From Streptomyces cyaneus (GTDB lineage: Bacteria > Actinomycetota > Actinomycetes > Streptomycetales > Streptomycetaceae), in NCBI RefSeq assembly GCF_004028635.1, contig NZ_RQJW01000021.1:1-64000 (forward strand): a stretch of DNA of 64,000 bases. The letters run 5' to 3'. The translations under genes were made by a program, and so were the position numbers. This document shows, one piece after another, positions 9,133-16,685 of this stretch (its first letter is position 1; each line of letters opens with the position of its first letter). The notes under the pieces are model-generated. The model had not been told where the DNA came from. It did no database searches and was given only the letters and a program-made list of their open reading frames with translations.

Positions 9133-9738
9133 ATGGCCGGTTTCCGGAGTCTGGCGAGACAGGTGCGAGACCCACGGTGCGATCTGGCGCTGCGACGCTA
9201 CTCGCTGCGTAAGTGCCTTGAGCGGTTCGCTCCTTACGGGCACAGGGCGACCTGGGACCACTTGTGCTCCCGGGCAGGGTTCGGTCCGGAGGACCGTTCC
9301 CCCGATCCGGCGCGGCTCGTGGCCGCGTTGGACGAGTTGGAGGAGGCGCGTTCGGTCTGGCTGGCCTATGAGGTCGAGTTCGCCGAGCGACGCAAAAAGG
9401 AGAAGCACGACGGACTGCGCAGGCCGGGCACCGTGGACGACTGGCACCGGCTGACCTGGGGCGGTTTCGGAGTCGCCTGGTGCGACAACCCCCGGGTCCA
9501 CCCGGATGAACCGCTGGCCGAGGTGCTGCGCCGACTGATCTCCGCGCTGGAGCGCGAACCGGGTTCGGAGTGCCCGGTGTGCGGCGGTGAGCGGCTGATC
9601 TGGCAGTACGACCTGGCCCATGAACCGTCGTCGGGGCCGGTCTGCACGGACTGCGGGATCGTGGTGCCGCGTCCGGTGCTCACGCCCGAAGCGCTGGCGG
9701 CGTCGCGGCGCGAACGGCGGCTGCTGGTTTCCGCCTAG
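9133..9738 (+). CDS. Conserved hypothetical protein with C-terminal zinc ribbon
   Basis: A 201-residue soluble protein of unknown function. The first two thirds are charged and helical with many Arg residues (LARQVRDPRCDLALRRYSLRKC). Near the C terminus CPVCGG and CTDCG form a CX2C...CX2C pair about 30 residues apart, consistent with a zinc ribbon. GGAGGT lies eight bases upstream of the ATG. It is followed by a good intrinsic terminator and appears monocistronic. I do not recognise a named family; nucleic-acid binding is possible for a zinc-ribbon protein but is not shown. Confidence 0.8.
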   Translation: MAGFRSLARQVRDPRCDLALRRYSLRKCLERFAPYGHRATWDHLCSRAGFGPEDRSPDPARLVAALDELEEARSVWLAYEVEFAERRKKEKHDGLRRPGTVDDWHRLTWGGFGVAWCDNPRVHPDEPLAEVLRRLISALEREPGSECPVCGGERLIWQYDLAHEPSSGPVCTDCGIVVPRPVLTPEALAASRRERRLLVSA

Positions 9739-9744
9739 TACGAC

Positions 9745-9776
9745 GGGGGTGCGCTGGGGATGCCGCACCCCCTTTT
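9745..9776 (+). terminator. Intrinsic terminator after the zinc-ribbon gene
   Basis: GGGGGTGCG pairs perfectly with CGCACCCCC around a 10-nt loop and is followed directly by TTTT. It begins 7 bp after the stop codon at 9738. Confidence 0.85.
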
Positions 9777-9869
9777 GCCGCAGCGATTTCGCCGCCTTGC
9801 CGACCCACTCCCCTCGTCAGTGCCCTCTCGGCCATCCCCGTTGTCAGTGGTGGCTGGCACCATCGAGAC

Positions 9870-10607
9870 ATGATCCAGGTGTGTCTGAACGGGCCCCGAG
9901 GGGCGGGCGACGGTGCGGTGGTGCCGCTCTCGCCGGAGGCACTGGCCGACTCCGCGGCCGAGGCCGTTGCGGCCGGGGCCACGGACATCCATGTCCACCC
10001 CAAGACTCCCTGCGGGCAGGACAGTCTGTCGCCGCGCGTGCTCGCACCGACGCTGGAGGCGATACGGGCCCGGGTGTCGGTGCCGGTCGGCGTGACGACG
10101 GGCGCCTGGGCGGAACCGGATACGGCGGCCCGGGTGGAGCGGATACGAAGCTGGTCGGCGCTCTCTGTTCTTCCCGACCACGCCTCGGTCAACTGGCATG
10201 AGCCGGGCGCCGAGGAGGTGGCCGCGGCGCTGATCGAGCAAGGCGTGGGCGTCGAGGCGGGCATCTGGTCCGGCACCGATGGGGCGGCCCGGTTCGCCGC
10301 CTCGCCGCTGGGGCCGAGGGTGCTGCGGGTGCTGGCGGAGGTGACGGACACGTCCGCGGAGTCGGCCGAGGAGACCGCGCGTGCGTTGCTGACCGACCTG
10401 GGCTCGGCGTTCGGCCGCCCGGTGCTGCTGCACGGGGAGGACGGGGGCGCGTGGCCGGTGCTGCGGCTGGCGGGGCGGCTGGGGCTGGCGACGCGCATCG
10501 GCCTGGAGGACACGCTGGTCCTGCCGGACGGGGAACGGGCCGTGTCGAACGCTCAGTTGGTGGCGGAGGGCTTGTACCAGTACGGGTGGGTCCAGCGGTC
10601 GTCGTAG
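9870..10607 (+). CDS. BKACE family protein (DUF849, beta-keto acid cleavage enzyme)
   Basis: A 245-residue TIM-barrel protein of the beta-keto acid cleavage family. The N-terminal IQVCLNGPRG and the metal-site segment DIHVHPKTP are characteristic, as is the C-terminal TRIGLEDTLVLPDG. Known members condense a beta-keto acid with acetyl-CoA to give an acyl-CoA and acetoacetate, using a Zn ion bound by the His pair. At 245 residues it is shorter than the roughly 300 of well-studied BKACEs. There is no Shine-Dalgarno; CACCAT lies six bases before the ATG and could be the -10 of a leaderless transcript. Its last 55 bp overlap the end of the convergent gene. Confidence 0.85.
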   Translation: MIQVCLNGPRGAGDGAVVPLSPEALADSAAEAVAAGATDIHVHPKTPCGQDSLSPRVLAPTLEAIRARVSVPVGVTTGAWAEPDTAARVERIRSWSALSVLPDHASVNWHEPGAEEVAAALIEQGVGVEAGIWSGTDGAARFAASPLGPRVLRVLAEVTDTSAESAEETARALLTDLGSAFGRPVLLHGEDGGAWPVLRLAGRLGLATRIGLEDTLVLPDGERAVSNAQLVAEGLYQYGWVQRSS

Positions 10608-11284
10608 GGCAGGGCGAGGAGTTCGGCCTCCATCGCGAGGTCGGGCTCGCCTCGGGCGCGGAGGCGGGCGGGAGCGTTGCGAGCGAACCAAGACTGCAAC
10701 TCCGCGACGGCCGCCTCGTTGCCCTCGTCGAACCCGCAGGTGAGCGGCAGGTCATCGGCGAGGAGGTCGGCCAGCCACCGGCGTGCGCAAGCCACGAGGT
10801 GTGTGTCGGCGACGGGATGCCGGATCCAGTCGGCAAGGAAGGGCGTCACGGTCCCGGCGATCGCGGAACAGCAGTCGAATACGTCGGTGACCGGATGCGG
10901 CGGCTCGGGGGACGCGAGGGCATCCCGCCACCAGGCGGTCAGGAACGCCTGGATGGCGTCGGACTGCTCCGTCGGCCAGGAGTGCCAGTCCACGCGGGTC
11001 AGCCCGTGCCCCCACCACGCCACGTCCATGCTGCCGTCCGCCATCGCCCGCGCCATCTGCGGCAGCAGGCGCCGCATCACGGCGGCGTGGTCCTCGAAGT
11101 GATCGGGAACCTTGAAGACGAACCTGCGAACCAGGTCGGCGGGCACACGCGTGTACGGCGTGCGCAGATACGCCGTCTCCTCCGGATCGAAGCACCGCTC
11201 GCAGCCGATCTCCGTAGGGCTGGCGAACCCGTTGAAGACCGTTTCGATGTCCGCGAGAGCAGCGTCAAGGGCAGGTGAGGGCAT
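10553..11284 (-). CDS. Conserved hypothetical protein, 243 aa
   Basis: I do not recognise a named family. The protein is soluble, rich in Trp (VAWWGHGLTRVDWHSWP) and acidic, with no signal or membrane segment. The start ATG at 11284 gives MPSPALDAALADIETVF. Its 3' end runs 55 bp into the convergent BKACE gene, so the last 17 codons (ending WYKPSATN) are antisense to the end of that gene. Codon choice is typical of the surroundings and the reading is continuous, so I take it as real despite the overlap. Confidence 0.75.
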   Translation of the reverse strand: MPSPALDAALADIETVFNGFASPTEIGCERCFDPEETAYLRTPYTRVPADLVRRFVFKVPDHFEDHAAVMRRLLPQMARAMADGSMDVAWWGHGLTRVDWHSWPTEQSDAIQAFLTAWWRDALASPEPPHPVTDVFDCCSAIAGTVTPFLADWIRHPVADTHLVACARRWLADLLADDLPLTCGFDEGNEAAVAELQSWFARNAPARLRARGEPDLAMEAELLALPYDDRWTHPYWYKPSATN

Positions 11285-11435
11285 GGAAGTCGACCCCGTC
11301 AGGACTCCGTGCGCGGCAGCGTGCCGCCGGCCGAAGATCGCGACGATACCAGCCGCAATTCCGGTCGCTCCAGCCCTTTCCCGTCCGGACAGTTGGGGGC
11401 GATGAAACGAACCTGAGGTCCTGAAGGAGCCCCTC

Positions 11436-12503
11436 ATGTCGACGCTGCGCGTCACCGCCGAAGTGCTGACCGTCCACGAGCATCCGAACGCCGACGCCCT
11501 CGAACTGGCCCAGGTGGGCCTGTACCGGGCCGTTGTCGCCAAGGGCGCGTACCGCACCGGCGAGGCCGCCGTGTACATCCCCGAGCAGTCCGTGCTGCCC
11601 GCCGAGCTGATCGAGGAGCTGGGGCTGACCGGGCGGCTGGCGGGGAGCAAGGCCGACCGGGTCAAGGCGGTGCGGCTGCGCGGTGAGCTGTCGCAGGGGA
11701 TCGTGTGCCGGCCGAAGGCACTGGCCGACGTCGATCTGGCGCGGGCGGCTGCGGAGGGGACCGACTTCGCCGAGGTGCTCGGGGTCACCAAGTGGGTGCC
11801 GCCGATCCCGCCCACGATGTCCGGTGAGGTGGAGTCGGCGCCGGATCTGTTGCCCTGGGTCGACATCGAGAACATCCAGCGGTATCCGGACATCTTCGTG
11901 CCGGGTGAGCCCGTCGTGCTGACCGAGAAGCTGCACGGCTCGGCGTGCCTGCTGACGTATGTGGCCGACGAGGACCGGGTGTACGTCTCCTCCAAGGGCT
12001 TCGGGGCGAAGTCGCTGGCCCTGAAGGAGGAGTCGCGGAACCTGTACTGGCGGGCGGTGCGCGGGCACGGTGTCGCCGAGGCGGCGGCCCGGCTGGCCGA
12101 GCGGCTGGGGGCGCGCCGGGTGGGCATCTTCGGCGAGGTGTACGGCGCGGGCGTGCAGGACCTGACGTACGGGGCCGACGGGCGACGGGCGACCCTGGGG
12201 TACGCCGTGTTCGATGTGTCCGCGGAGATCGACGGTCGGGTGCGGTGGCTGGACGCTGCGGAGGTGCTGGAGGGCGAACTCCCCTTGGCGCCAAGGCTGT
12301 TCGAGGGGCCGTACGACATCGAGCGGGTGCTGGAGGTCGCCACGGGGCGCGAGACCGTCTCGGGGCGGGAGCTGCATCTGCGGGAGGGCGTGGTGATACG
12401 TCCGGCAGTCGAGCGGTACAGCACGGTGACCGGGGGTCGGGCCATCGCGAAGGCGGTCAGCCCGGCGTACCTGACACGGAAGGGCGGGACGGAGTACGAG
12501 TGA
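11436..12503 (+). CDS. ATP-dependent RNA ligase, Rnl5 (DraRnl-like) family
   Basis: A 355-residue nucleotidyltransferase that would seal 3'-OH/5'-P nicks in RNA. The N-terminal part (about residues 1-120) fits the OB-fold module of the Deinococcus DraRnl family. The catalytic domain contains motif I EKLHGS with the adenylated lysine at residue 165, motif III FGEVYG, motif IV REGVVIRP and motif V AKAVSPAY in order. The position of the lysine equals that recalled for DraRnl. GAAGGAG precedes the ATG. It is a lone gene with no RtcB or kinase-phosphatase partner nearby. In vivo RNA repair substrates of this family are largely unknown. Confidence 0.9.
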   Translation: MSTLRVTAEVLTVHEHPNADALELAQVGLYRAVVAKGAYRTGEAAVYIPEQSVLPAELIEELGLTGRLAGSKADRVKAVRLRGELSQGIVCRPKALADVDLARAAAEGTDFAEVLGVTKWVPPIPPTMSGEVESAPDLLPWVDIENIQRYPDIFVPGEPVVLTEKLHGSACLLTYVADEDRVYVSSKGFGAKSLALKEESRNLYWRAVRGHGVAEAAARLAERLGARRVGIFGEVYGAGVQDLTYGADGRRATLGYAVFDVSAEIDGRVRWLDAAEVLEGELPLAPRLFEGPYDIERVLEVATGRETVSGRELHLREGVVIRPAVERYSTVTGGRAIAKAVSPAYLTRKGGTEYE

Positions 12504-12576
12504 AGGGCGGCGCTGCGGCGTCTTGACGGGCGGGGCGAACCACCCCCGCCCAAGCCGGTCCAGCATCCCGGCGCCG

Positions 12577-13092
12577 TCAGCTGCAGGTCCCCGCCCCCGG
12601 CTCACCCTGCCTCCGCCCCTGACGGCCTCCCCCTCCCCCTTGCTCCACCAGCAGCCGCGACCCCGTCAGCCGTTCGCCGAACACATCGTCCGGGTTGGAC
12701 AGCACGCACGTGTCCAGGGAGAGGCAGCCGCAACCGATGCAGTCGGTCAAGTGGTCGCGGAGGCGGTTCAGTTGCTTGATGCGCTCCTCCAGCTCCGAGC
12801 GCCAGGCCTCCGACAGGCGCGCCCAGTCCTCATGGGTGGGCGTGCGCTCCTCGGGGAGTTCGGCGAGGGCCTCGCGGATCGTGGCCAGGGGGATGCCGAC
12901 GCGTTGCGCGGCCCGCACGAAGGCGACCCGGCGGAGGGTGTCACGGGTGTAGCGCCGCTGGTTGCCGGAGGTGCGGCGACTGCTGATCAGGCCCTTGGAC
13001 TCGTAGAAGTGCAGGGCGGAGACGGCGGCGCCGCTACGCGCCGACAGCTGGCCGACGGTCAGCTCGTGGATCTTCTCGGGGATCTGGGGCAC
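12577..13092 (-). CDS. soxR: Redox-sensitive transcriptional activator SoxR
   Basis: A MerR-family regulator of 171 residues. The winged HTH (LTVGQLSARSG...LHFYESKGLI) is at about 11-50, a dimerisation helix follows, and a [2Fe-2S] ligand set C118-X2-C121-X-C123-X5-C129 (CIGCGCLSLDTC) is diagnostic of SoxR. In Streptomyces SoxR responds to redox-active metabolites and activates a small oxidoreductase/exporter regulon, not soxS. The start is GTG at 13092. TAGGCT on the minus strand lies exactly 7 nt upstream and there is no strong ribosome site, so the mRNA is probably leaderless. A Gly/Arg/Gln-rich C-terminal tail is typical of the actinobacterial proteins. Confidence 0.96.
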   Translation of the reverse strand: MPQIPEKIHELTVGQLSARSGAAVSALHFYESKGLISSRRTSGNQRRYTRDTLRRVAFVRAAQRVGIPLATIREALAELPEERTPTHEDWARLSEAWRSELEERIKQLNRLRDHLTDCIGCGCLSLDTCVLSNPDDVFGERLTGSRLLVEQGGGGGRQGRRQGEPGAGTCS

Positions 13093-13130
13093 CCCTCAGA
13101 GCCTACCTACCGCGTCGGACACCCGTTCCG

Positions 13131-13159
13131 TTGACATGAGCCCCGACCCCGACCATGCT
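13131..13159 (+). promoter_or_regulatory. Promoter of the MaoC gene
   Basis: TTGACA (13131-13136), a 17-bp spacer and CATGCT (13154-13159) form a consensus-like vegetative promoter. The -10 runs into the TetR-type palindrome at 13158-13173, so a bound repressor would block polymerase. Confidence 0.7.
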
Positions 13160-13173
13160 AAGCAGTCGCTTAG
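13158..13173. promoter_or_regulatory. TetR operator at the MaoC promoter
   Basis: CTAAGC-AGTC-GCTTAG is a perfect 6-4-6 palindrome overlapping the -10 and expected start point of the MaoC transcript. A related copy occurs in front of the TetR gene at 14352-14367. Confidence 0.75.
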
Positions 13174-13205
13174 ATGTGCGGAACTGCGACACGAGAGGCC
13201 GGGAC

Positions 13206-13667
13206 ATGGCAGAGCCGAGGATCTTCACGTCCGTCGACGACCTGAAGGCGGCGGTGGGCGAGCAGCTGGGGTACACCGACTGGCTGGAGATCGACCAGAA
13301 GCGGATCGACCTGTTCGCCGAGGCCACCGGCGATCATCAGTGGATCCACATCGACCCGGAGAAGGCCGCCGCCGGCCCCTTCGGCACCACCATCGCCCAC
13401 GGGTACCTCACGTTGTCGCTCCTGCCGCTCTTCGGACCCCAGCTGATCAAGGTCGAGGGCGTGAAGATGGGCGTCAACTACGGCACCAACAAGGTCCGTT
13501 TCCCCTCGCCCGTGCCCGTCGGCTCGCGGTTGCGCGCCACCGCGAAGATCAGCAACGTCGAGGACGTGCCCGGCGGCGCCCAGTTGACCGTCGCCTACAC
13601 CCTGGAGCGCGAGGGCGGGGACAAGCCGGTCTGTGTGGCCGAGTCGGTGGCCCGCTTCTACGTCTGA
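13206..13667 (+). CDS. MaoC family (R)-specific enoyl-CoA hydratase/dehydratase
   Basis: A 153-residue hot-dog fold protein. The hydratase-2 motif is visible as FAEATGDHQWIHID (catalytic Asp and His), followed by GPFGTTIAHGYLTLSLL. Such single-domain MaoC proteins hydrate trans-2-enoyl-CoA. The ATG at 13206 has GAGAGG upstream; an upstream in-frame start would place the operator inside the coding region and is less likely. The gene faces a convergent TetR gene 12 bp downstream whose operator-like site it shares, which suggests that this TetR controls MaoC expression. Confidence 0.93.
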   Translation: MAEPRIFTSVDDLKAAVGEQLGYTDWLEIDQKRIDLFAEATGDHQWIHIDPEKAAAGPFGTTIAHGYLTLSLLPLFGPQLIKVEGVKMGVNYGTNKVRFPSPVPVGSRLRATAKISNVEDVPGGAQLTVAYTLEREGGDKPVCVAESVARFYV

Positions 13668-13679
13668 GCGGCCCGGAGG

Positions 13680-14303
13680 CTACTTCGCCCCCACCATCCG
13701 CAGGACGAGGTCGGCGTAGAGCGCGCCGACCTCGTCGGGCGTCCAAGGACCGTCGACACTGAACCAGCGGGCCACGTCGATGCAGAGGGAGAGCACGGCG
13801 AGGGTGGTCCCCTTGACGTCCAGGACGTCGAACTCGCCCGCCGCCACACCGTCCTCGATGATCCCGCGCACCTCGGCGTCACACTGCCGGCGCAGTGCGA
13901 GGATCTCGGCGCGGGCGTCCGGGCCGAGCGAGTCCAGCTCGTACTGCACGACCCGGGCAGTCGTGCGCCCGCCGGCGTGCCAGCGGACGAAGGAGCTCAC
14001 CGCGTCGGCGAGCCGCTCGGCCGCCGTGCCCTCGCGGCGGGAGGCCGTACGCAGGATCTCGAGCGCCTTCTCGTGGCCGATCCTGCTGATGCGGTGGAGC
14101 AGCTCTTCCTTGGTTTTGTAGTGGATGTAGAGCGCGGCCGGGCTCATGCCGGCGCGGCCCGCGATGTCACGGGTCGTCGTGGCGTGGTAGCCGCGCTCGG
14201 CGAAGGCCTCCACGGCGGCGATCAGCAGCCGCCGGGCCGCGTCGGGCGTGACCTCACCCCACGCCGACGTCTCTCCGCCGGCCGTCTCCTCCGCCGTACT
14301 CAT
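13680..14303 (-). CDS. TetR family regulator, probable repressor of MaoC and itself
   Basis: A 207-residue TetR protein with an HTH at about residues 20-68 (FAERGYHATTTRDIAGRAG, then ALYIHYKTKEELLHR). It is convergent with the MaoC gene. The palindrome GTGAGC-GGGC-GCTTAG about 49 bp upstream of its start matches the perfect CTAAGC-N4-GCTTAG site at the MaoC promoter. Sharing of one arm and the same 4-bp spacing supports control of both promoters by this protein. The ligand is probably an acyl-CoA, an inference from the neighbours MaoC and acyl-CoA dehydrogenase. Confidence 0.93.
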   Translation of the reverse strand: MSTAEETAGGETSAWGEVTPDAARRLLIAAVEAFAERGYHATTTRDIAGRAGMSPAALYIHYKTKEELLHRISRIGHEKALEILRTASRREGTAAERLADAVSSFVRWHAGGRTTARVVQYELDSLGPDARAEILALRRQCDAEVRGIIEDGVAAGEFDVLDVKGTTLAVLSLCIDVARWFSVDGPWTPDEVGALYADLVLRMVGAK

Positions 14304-14351
14304 CGCTCACTCGCCCCTCTCGCTGACAGAGGAACCACCATACCGCCGAAG

Positions 14352-14367
14352 GTGAGCGGGCGCTTAG
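14352..14367. promoter_or_regulatory. TetR operator upstream of the tetR gene at 13680
   Basis: GTGAGC-GGGC-GCTTAG has the same 6-4-6 architecture as the MaoC site; the right arm is identical and the left arm matches at four of six positions. It lies 49-64 bp upstream of the start codon at 14303. Confidence 0.55.
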
Positions 14368-14394
14368 CGTGGCCGTTCGGAGCTTTCAGGGCTT

Positions 14395-14682
14395 TCAGAG
14401 CTTTTCGAAGGGATCGTGTTCCGACAGGAGCTTCTCCAGCCGCGCCTGGTCCACCCGGCTCACGATCTGTCCGGCCTCCTGGCGGTCCCGGATCACTTTC
14501 GCGAGCGTGAACGCCGAGGTCACCAGGTAGAGGACCGCGATCGCGAGAAAGCCCCGCACCCAGGCGTCGGCGTTCAACCGGAAGATACCGATCGCGGTGG
14601 CGGCCATGGCGATGGCGAAGGAGGCCACGGCCTGACCGTAGAACGCCGCCGTGCTCTGTTGCTTGACCGGTGTGTCACTCAT
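14395..14682 (-). CDS. Small YiaA/YiaB-family membrane protein
   Basis: A 95-residue inner-membrane protein with two predicted transmembrane helices at about 16-33 (AVASFAIAMAATAIGIF) and 41-60 (GFLAIAVLYLVTSAFTLAK), then a charged cytoplasmic tail ending in HDPFEKL. This two-helix pattern is that of the YiaAB family, of unknown function. ATG 14682 (MSDTPVKQQ) is chosen because the longer reading starts in unrelated sequence. It lies downstream of, and on the same strand as, the acyl-CoA dehydrogenase gene. Confidence 0.85.
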   Translation of the reverse strand: MSDTPVKQQSTAAFYGQAVASFAIAMAATAIGIFRLNADAWVRGFLAIAVLYLVTSAFTLAKVIRDRQEAGQIVSRVDQARLEKLLSEHDPFEKL

Positions 14683-14742
14683 GGAGAACAGGGTCGGCGA
14701 CGGTGACACCGGCCACATCCGCTGAAGTACTCAGCAAGGTAC

Positions 14743-15894
14743 TCAGAACGCCGAAACCCCCGTCAGCGCCCGCCCGATGACCAGCTTCTGGATCTGGCTC
14801 GTGCCCTCGTAGAGGGTCATCACGCGGGCGTCGCGCAGCAGCTTGCCCGCCGGGTACTCGTCGATGTAGCCGTAGCCGCCGAAGACCTGGAGGGCGTTGT
14901 TGGCGGCGCGCACGGCAGCTTCGGAGGCGAAGAGCTTGGCCTTGGAGGACTCGACGGTGAACGGCTGCCCCCGGTCGATCAGGTCGGCGACCCGCCAGGT
15001 CAGCAGCCGGGCCGCGTCCACGTCCACGGCGATGTCGCTGAGCAGCTCCTGGACCAGCTGGTGGTGGGCGATGGTCCGGCCGAACTGCTCGCGTTCACCG
15101 GCGTATCGGACGGCCGCGTCCAGGGCGGCCTGGGCTATGCCGACGCACCCCGCGGCGACCGACATCCGCCCCTTGGCCAGGGCCGACATGGCGACCGAGA
15201 AGCCCTTGCCCTCCTCCCCCAGCATGGCCTCGGCGGGCACCCGCGCGTCCTCCAACACCAGCTCGGCGGTGGCCTGGCCGCGCAGGCCGAGCTTGCCGTG
15301 GATGGTGCGGCGGGTCAGGCCTGGGGTGTCGGTGGGGACCAGGAAGGCGGAGACGCCCTTGTGGCCCGGTGCGTCGGTGGAGCGGGCGAAGAGCAGGACG
15401 ACGTCGGCCCAGGTGCCGTTCGTGATGAACATCTTGGTGCCGCTGATGACGTAGTCGTCGCCGTCGCGGACCGCGCGCGTGGTGAGGTTGCCCGCGTCGG
15501 ATCCGGTGCCGGGTTCGGTGAGGCCGAAGCAGCCGACGTAGTCGCCGGCGGTGAGCCCCGGCAGCCACTGCCGCTTCTGCTCCTCACTCCCCCAGGCGGC
15601 GATGGTCTTGGCGACCAGGCCCAGGGAGACGGACACGATGCCGCGCACGGACGAGTCGCCGCGGCCGAGTTCCTCGGTCACCAGGCAGTACGCGAGATGG
15701 TCGCCGCCCGAGCCGCCGTACTCCTCGTCGATCGTCAGACCCAGGAAGCCGACCTCGCCGAGCTTCTTCACGACTGCGCGGTCGACCTCCTCGGCGCGGT
15801 CCCAGGCGATGACATTCGGGGCGATCTCGCGCTCCACGAAGTCCCGGGCGAGCCGCCGGACGGCGGTCTGCTCCTCGCTGAGCTCCAGGTTCAT
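14743..15894 (-). CDS. Acyl-CoA dehydrogenase
   Basis: A 383-residue FAD-dependent acyl-CoA dehydrogenase that introduces a trans-2 double bond into an acyl-CoA. Typical signatures are present: CFGLTEPGTGSDAG (FAD/substrate binding), GTKMFITNG and the C-terminal QVFGGYGY and LYEGTSQIQ, where the Glu is the probable catalytic base. The length is normal. GGGGTGA lies upstream of the ATG. It is divergent from the TetR at 15997; their 100-bp shared region holds a 19-bp palindrome. Position suggests a beta-oxidation-like step working with the nearby MaoC hydratase. Confidence 0.95.
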   Translation of the reverse strand: MNLELSEEQTAVRRLARDFVEREIAPNVIAWDRAEEVDRAVVKKLGEVGFLGLTIDEEYGGSGGDHLAYCLVTEELGRGDSSVRGIVSVSLGLVAKTIAAWGSEEQKRQWLPGLTAGDYVGCFGLTEPGTGSDAGNLTTRAVRDGDDYVISGTKMFITNGTWADVVLLFARSTDAPGHKGVSAFLVPTDTPGLTRRTIHGKLGLRGQATAELVLEDARVPAEAMLGEEGKGFSVAMSALAKGRMSVAAGCVGIAQAALDAAVRYAGEREQFGRTIAHHQLVQELLSDIAVDVDAARLLTWRVADLIDRGQPFTVESSKAKLFASEAAVRAANNALQVFGGYGYIDEYPAGKLLRDARVMTLYEGTSQIQKLVIGRALTGVSAF

Positions 15895-15950
15895 ACCGAA
15901 GTCACCCCACAGACGGTGGAATCACCACCACACTTGAAAGCCGTACATTT

Positions 15951-15969
15951 AAATTAGCACTGCTAGTTT
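15951..15969. promoter_or_regulatory. 19-bp operator between acyl-CoA dehydrogenase and TetR
   Basis: AAATTAGC-ACT-GCTAGTTT has 8-bp arms with one mismatch around a 3-bp centre. It abuts the -35 region of the tetR promoter (TACTAT -10 at 15984-15989). The same architecture, AAACTAGC-GGC-GTTAGTTT, occurs at 22529-22547 before the aldehyde dehydrogenase operon. Confidence 0.75.
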
Positions 15970-15996
15970 CCGTTCGGCAGCCCTACTATGTGCGCC

Positions 15997-16638
15997 ATGG
16001 CCCGACCGCGCAAGCCCCTCCTCAGCTACGACCGGATCGTCGAGACGGCTCGCGAACTCGTGGACGCGGAGGGCCTCGCAGCCGTCTCCACGCGCCGGCT
16101 CGCCGCCGAACTGGGCGTGAGCGGCCCGTCCCTCTACAACCACTTCCGCACGAAGGACCAGATCCTGGAGGCGGTCGCCGACTCGGTCAGCGCCCAGGTC
16201 GACCTGTCGATGTTCGAGGACGGCCGGGACTGGCGGACCGCGCTGCACGACTGGGCCGTCTCCTACCGGGCCGCCCTGCGCGACCACCCGAACGTCGTCC
16301 CGGTCCTCGCCCAGGGCCCCGGCCGCCGCCCCGCCGGACTCCGCCTCGCGGACGCCGTCTACGGCGCGATGGTCGCCGCGGGCTGGCCGCCGGCGCAGGC
16401 CACGTCCATCGGCGCGCTGATGCGGTACTTCATCATGGGCTCGGCGCTCGGCTCGTTCGCCGGGGGCTTCGTGGACGACGCGAGCGCGTACGACCCCGCC
16501 GACTACCCCCACCTCGGGCAGGCCCATCTTCTCGCCGAGCAGCAGGAGAAGATCGACGAACGGGCCTTCGAGACTGGCCTCACGGCGCTGCTGGACGGCC
16601 TCGCGCGACAGTACGAGCAGGTCGGGCGGCCCACCTAG
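15997..16638 (+). CDS. TetR family regulator with TetR_C_1-type C domain
   Basis: A 213-residue regulator. The HTH lies at about 10-58 (YDRIVETARELVDAEGL...VSGPSLYNHFRTKDQIL), followed by a long helical domain resembling the TetR_C_1/TetR_C_33 type. ATG 15997 is preferred over ATG 15988 because TACTAT lies exactly 7 nt before it and overlaps the upstream ATG, pointing to a leaderless mRNA starting at 15997. It is divergent from the acyl-CoA dehydrogenase; the palindrome 15951-15969 is the natural operator. A near-identical palindrome at the ALDH operon suggests it is a second target. Confidence 0.93.
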   Translation: MARPRKPLLSYDRIVETARELVDAEGLAAVSTRRLAAELGVSGPSLYNHFRTKDQILEAVADSVSAQVDLSMFEDGRDWRTALHDWAVSYRAALRDHPNVVPVLAQGPGRRPAGLRLADAVYGAMVAAGWPPAQATSIGALMRYFIMGSALGSFAGGFVDDASAYDPADYPHLGQAHLLAEQQEKIDERAFETGLTALLDGLARQYEQVGRPT

Positions 16639-16685
16639 CCACAGTTCGGCGGCCACCGAAATGTCCGTGCCGCATGCTGGGACGC

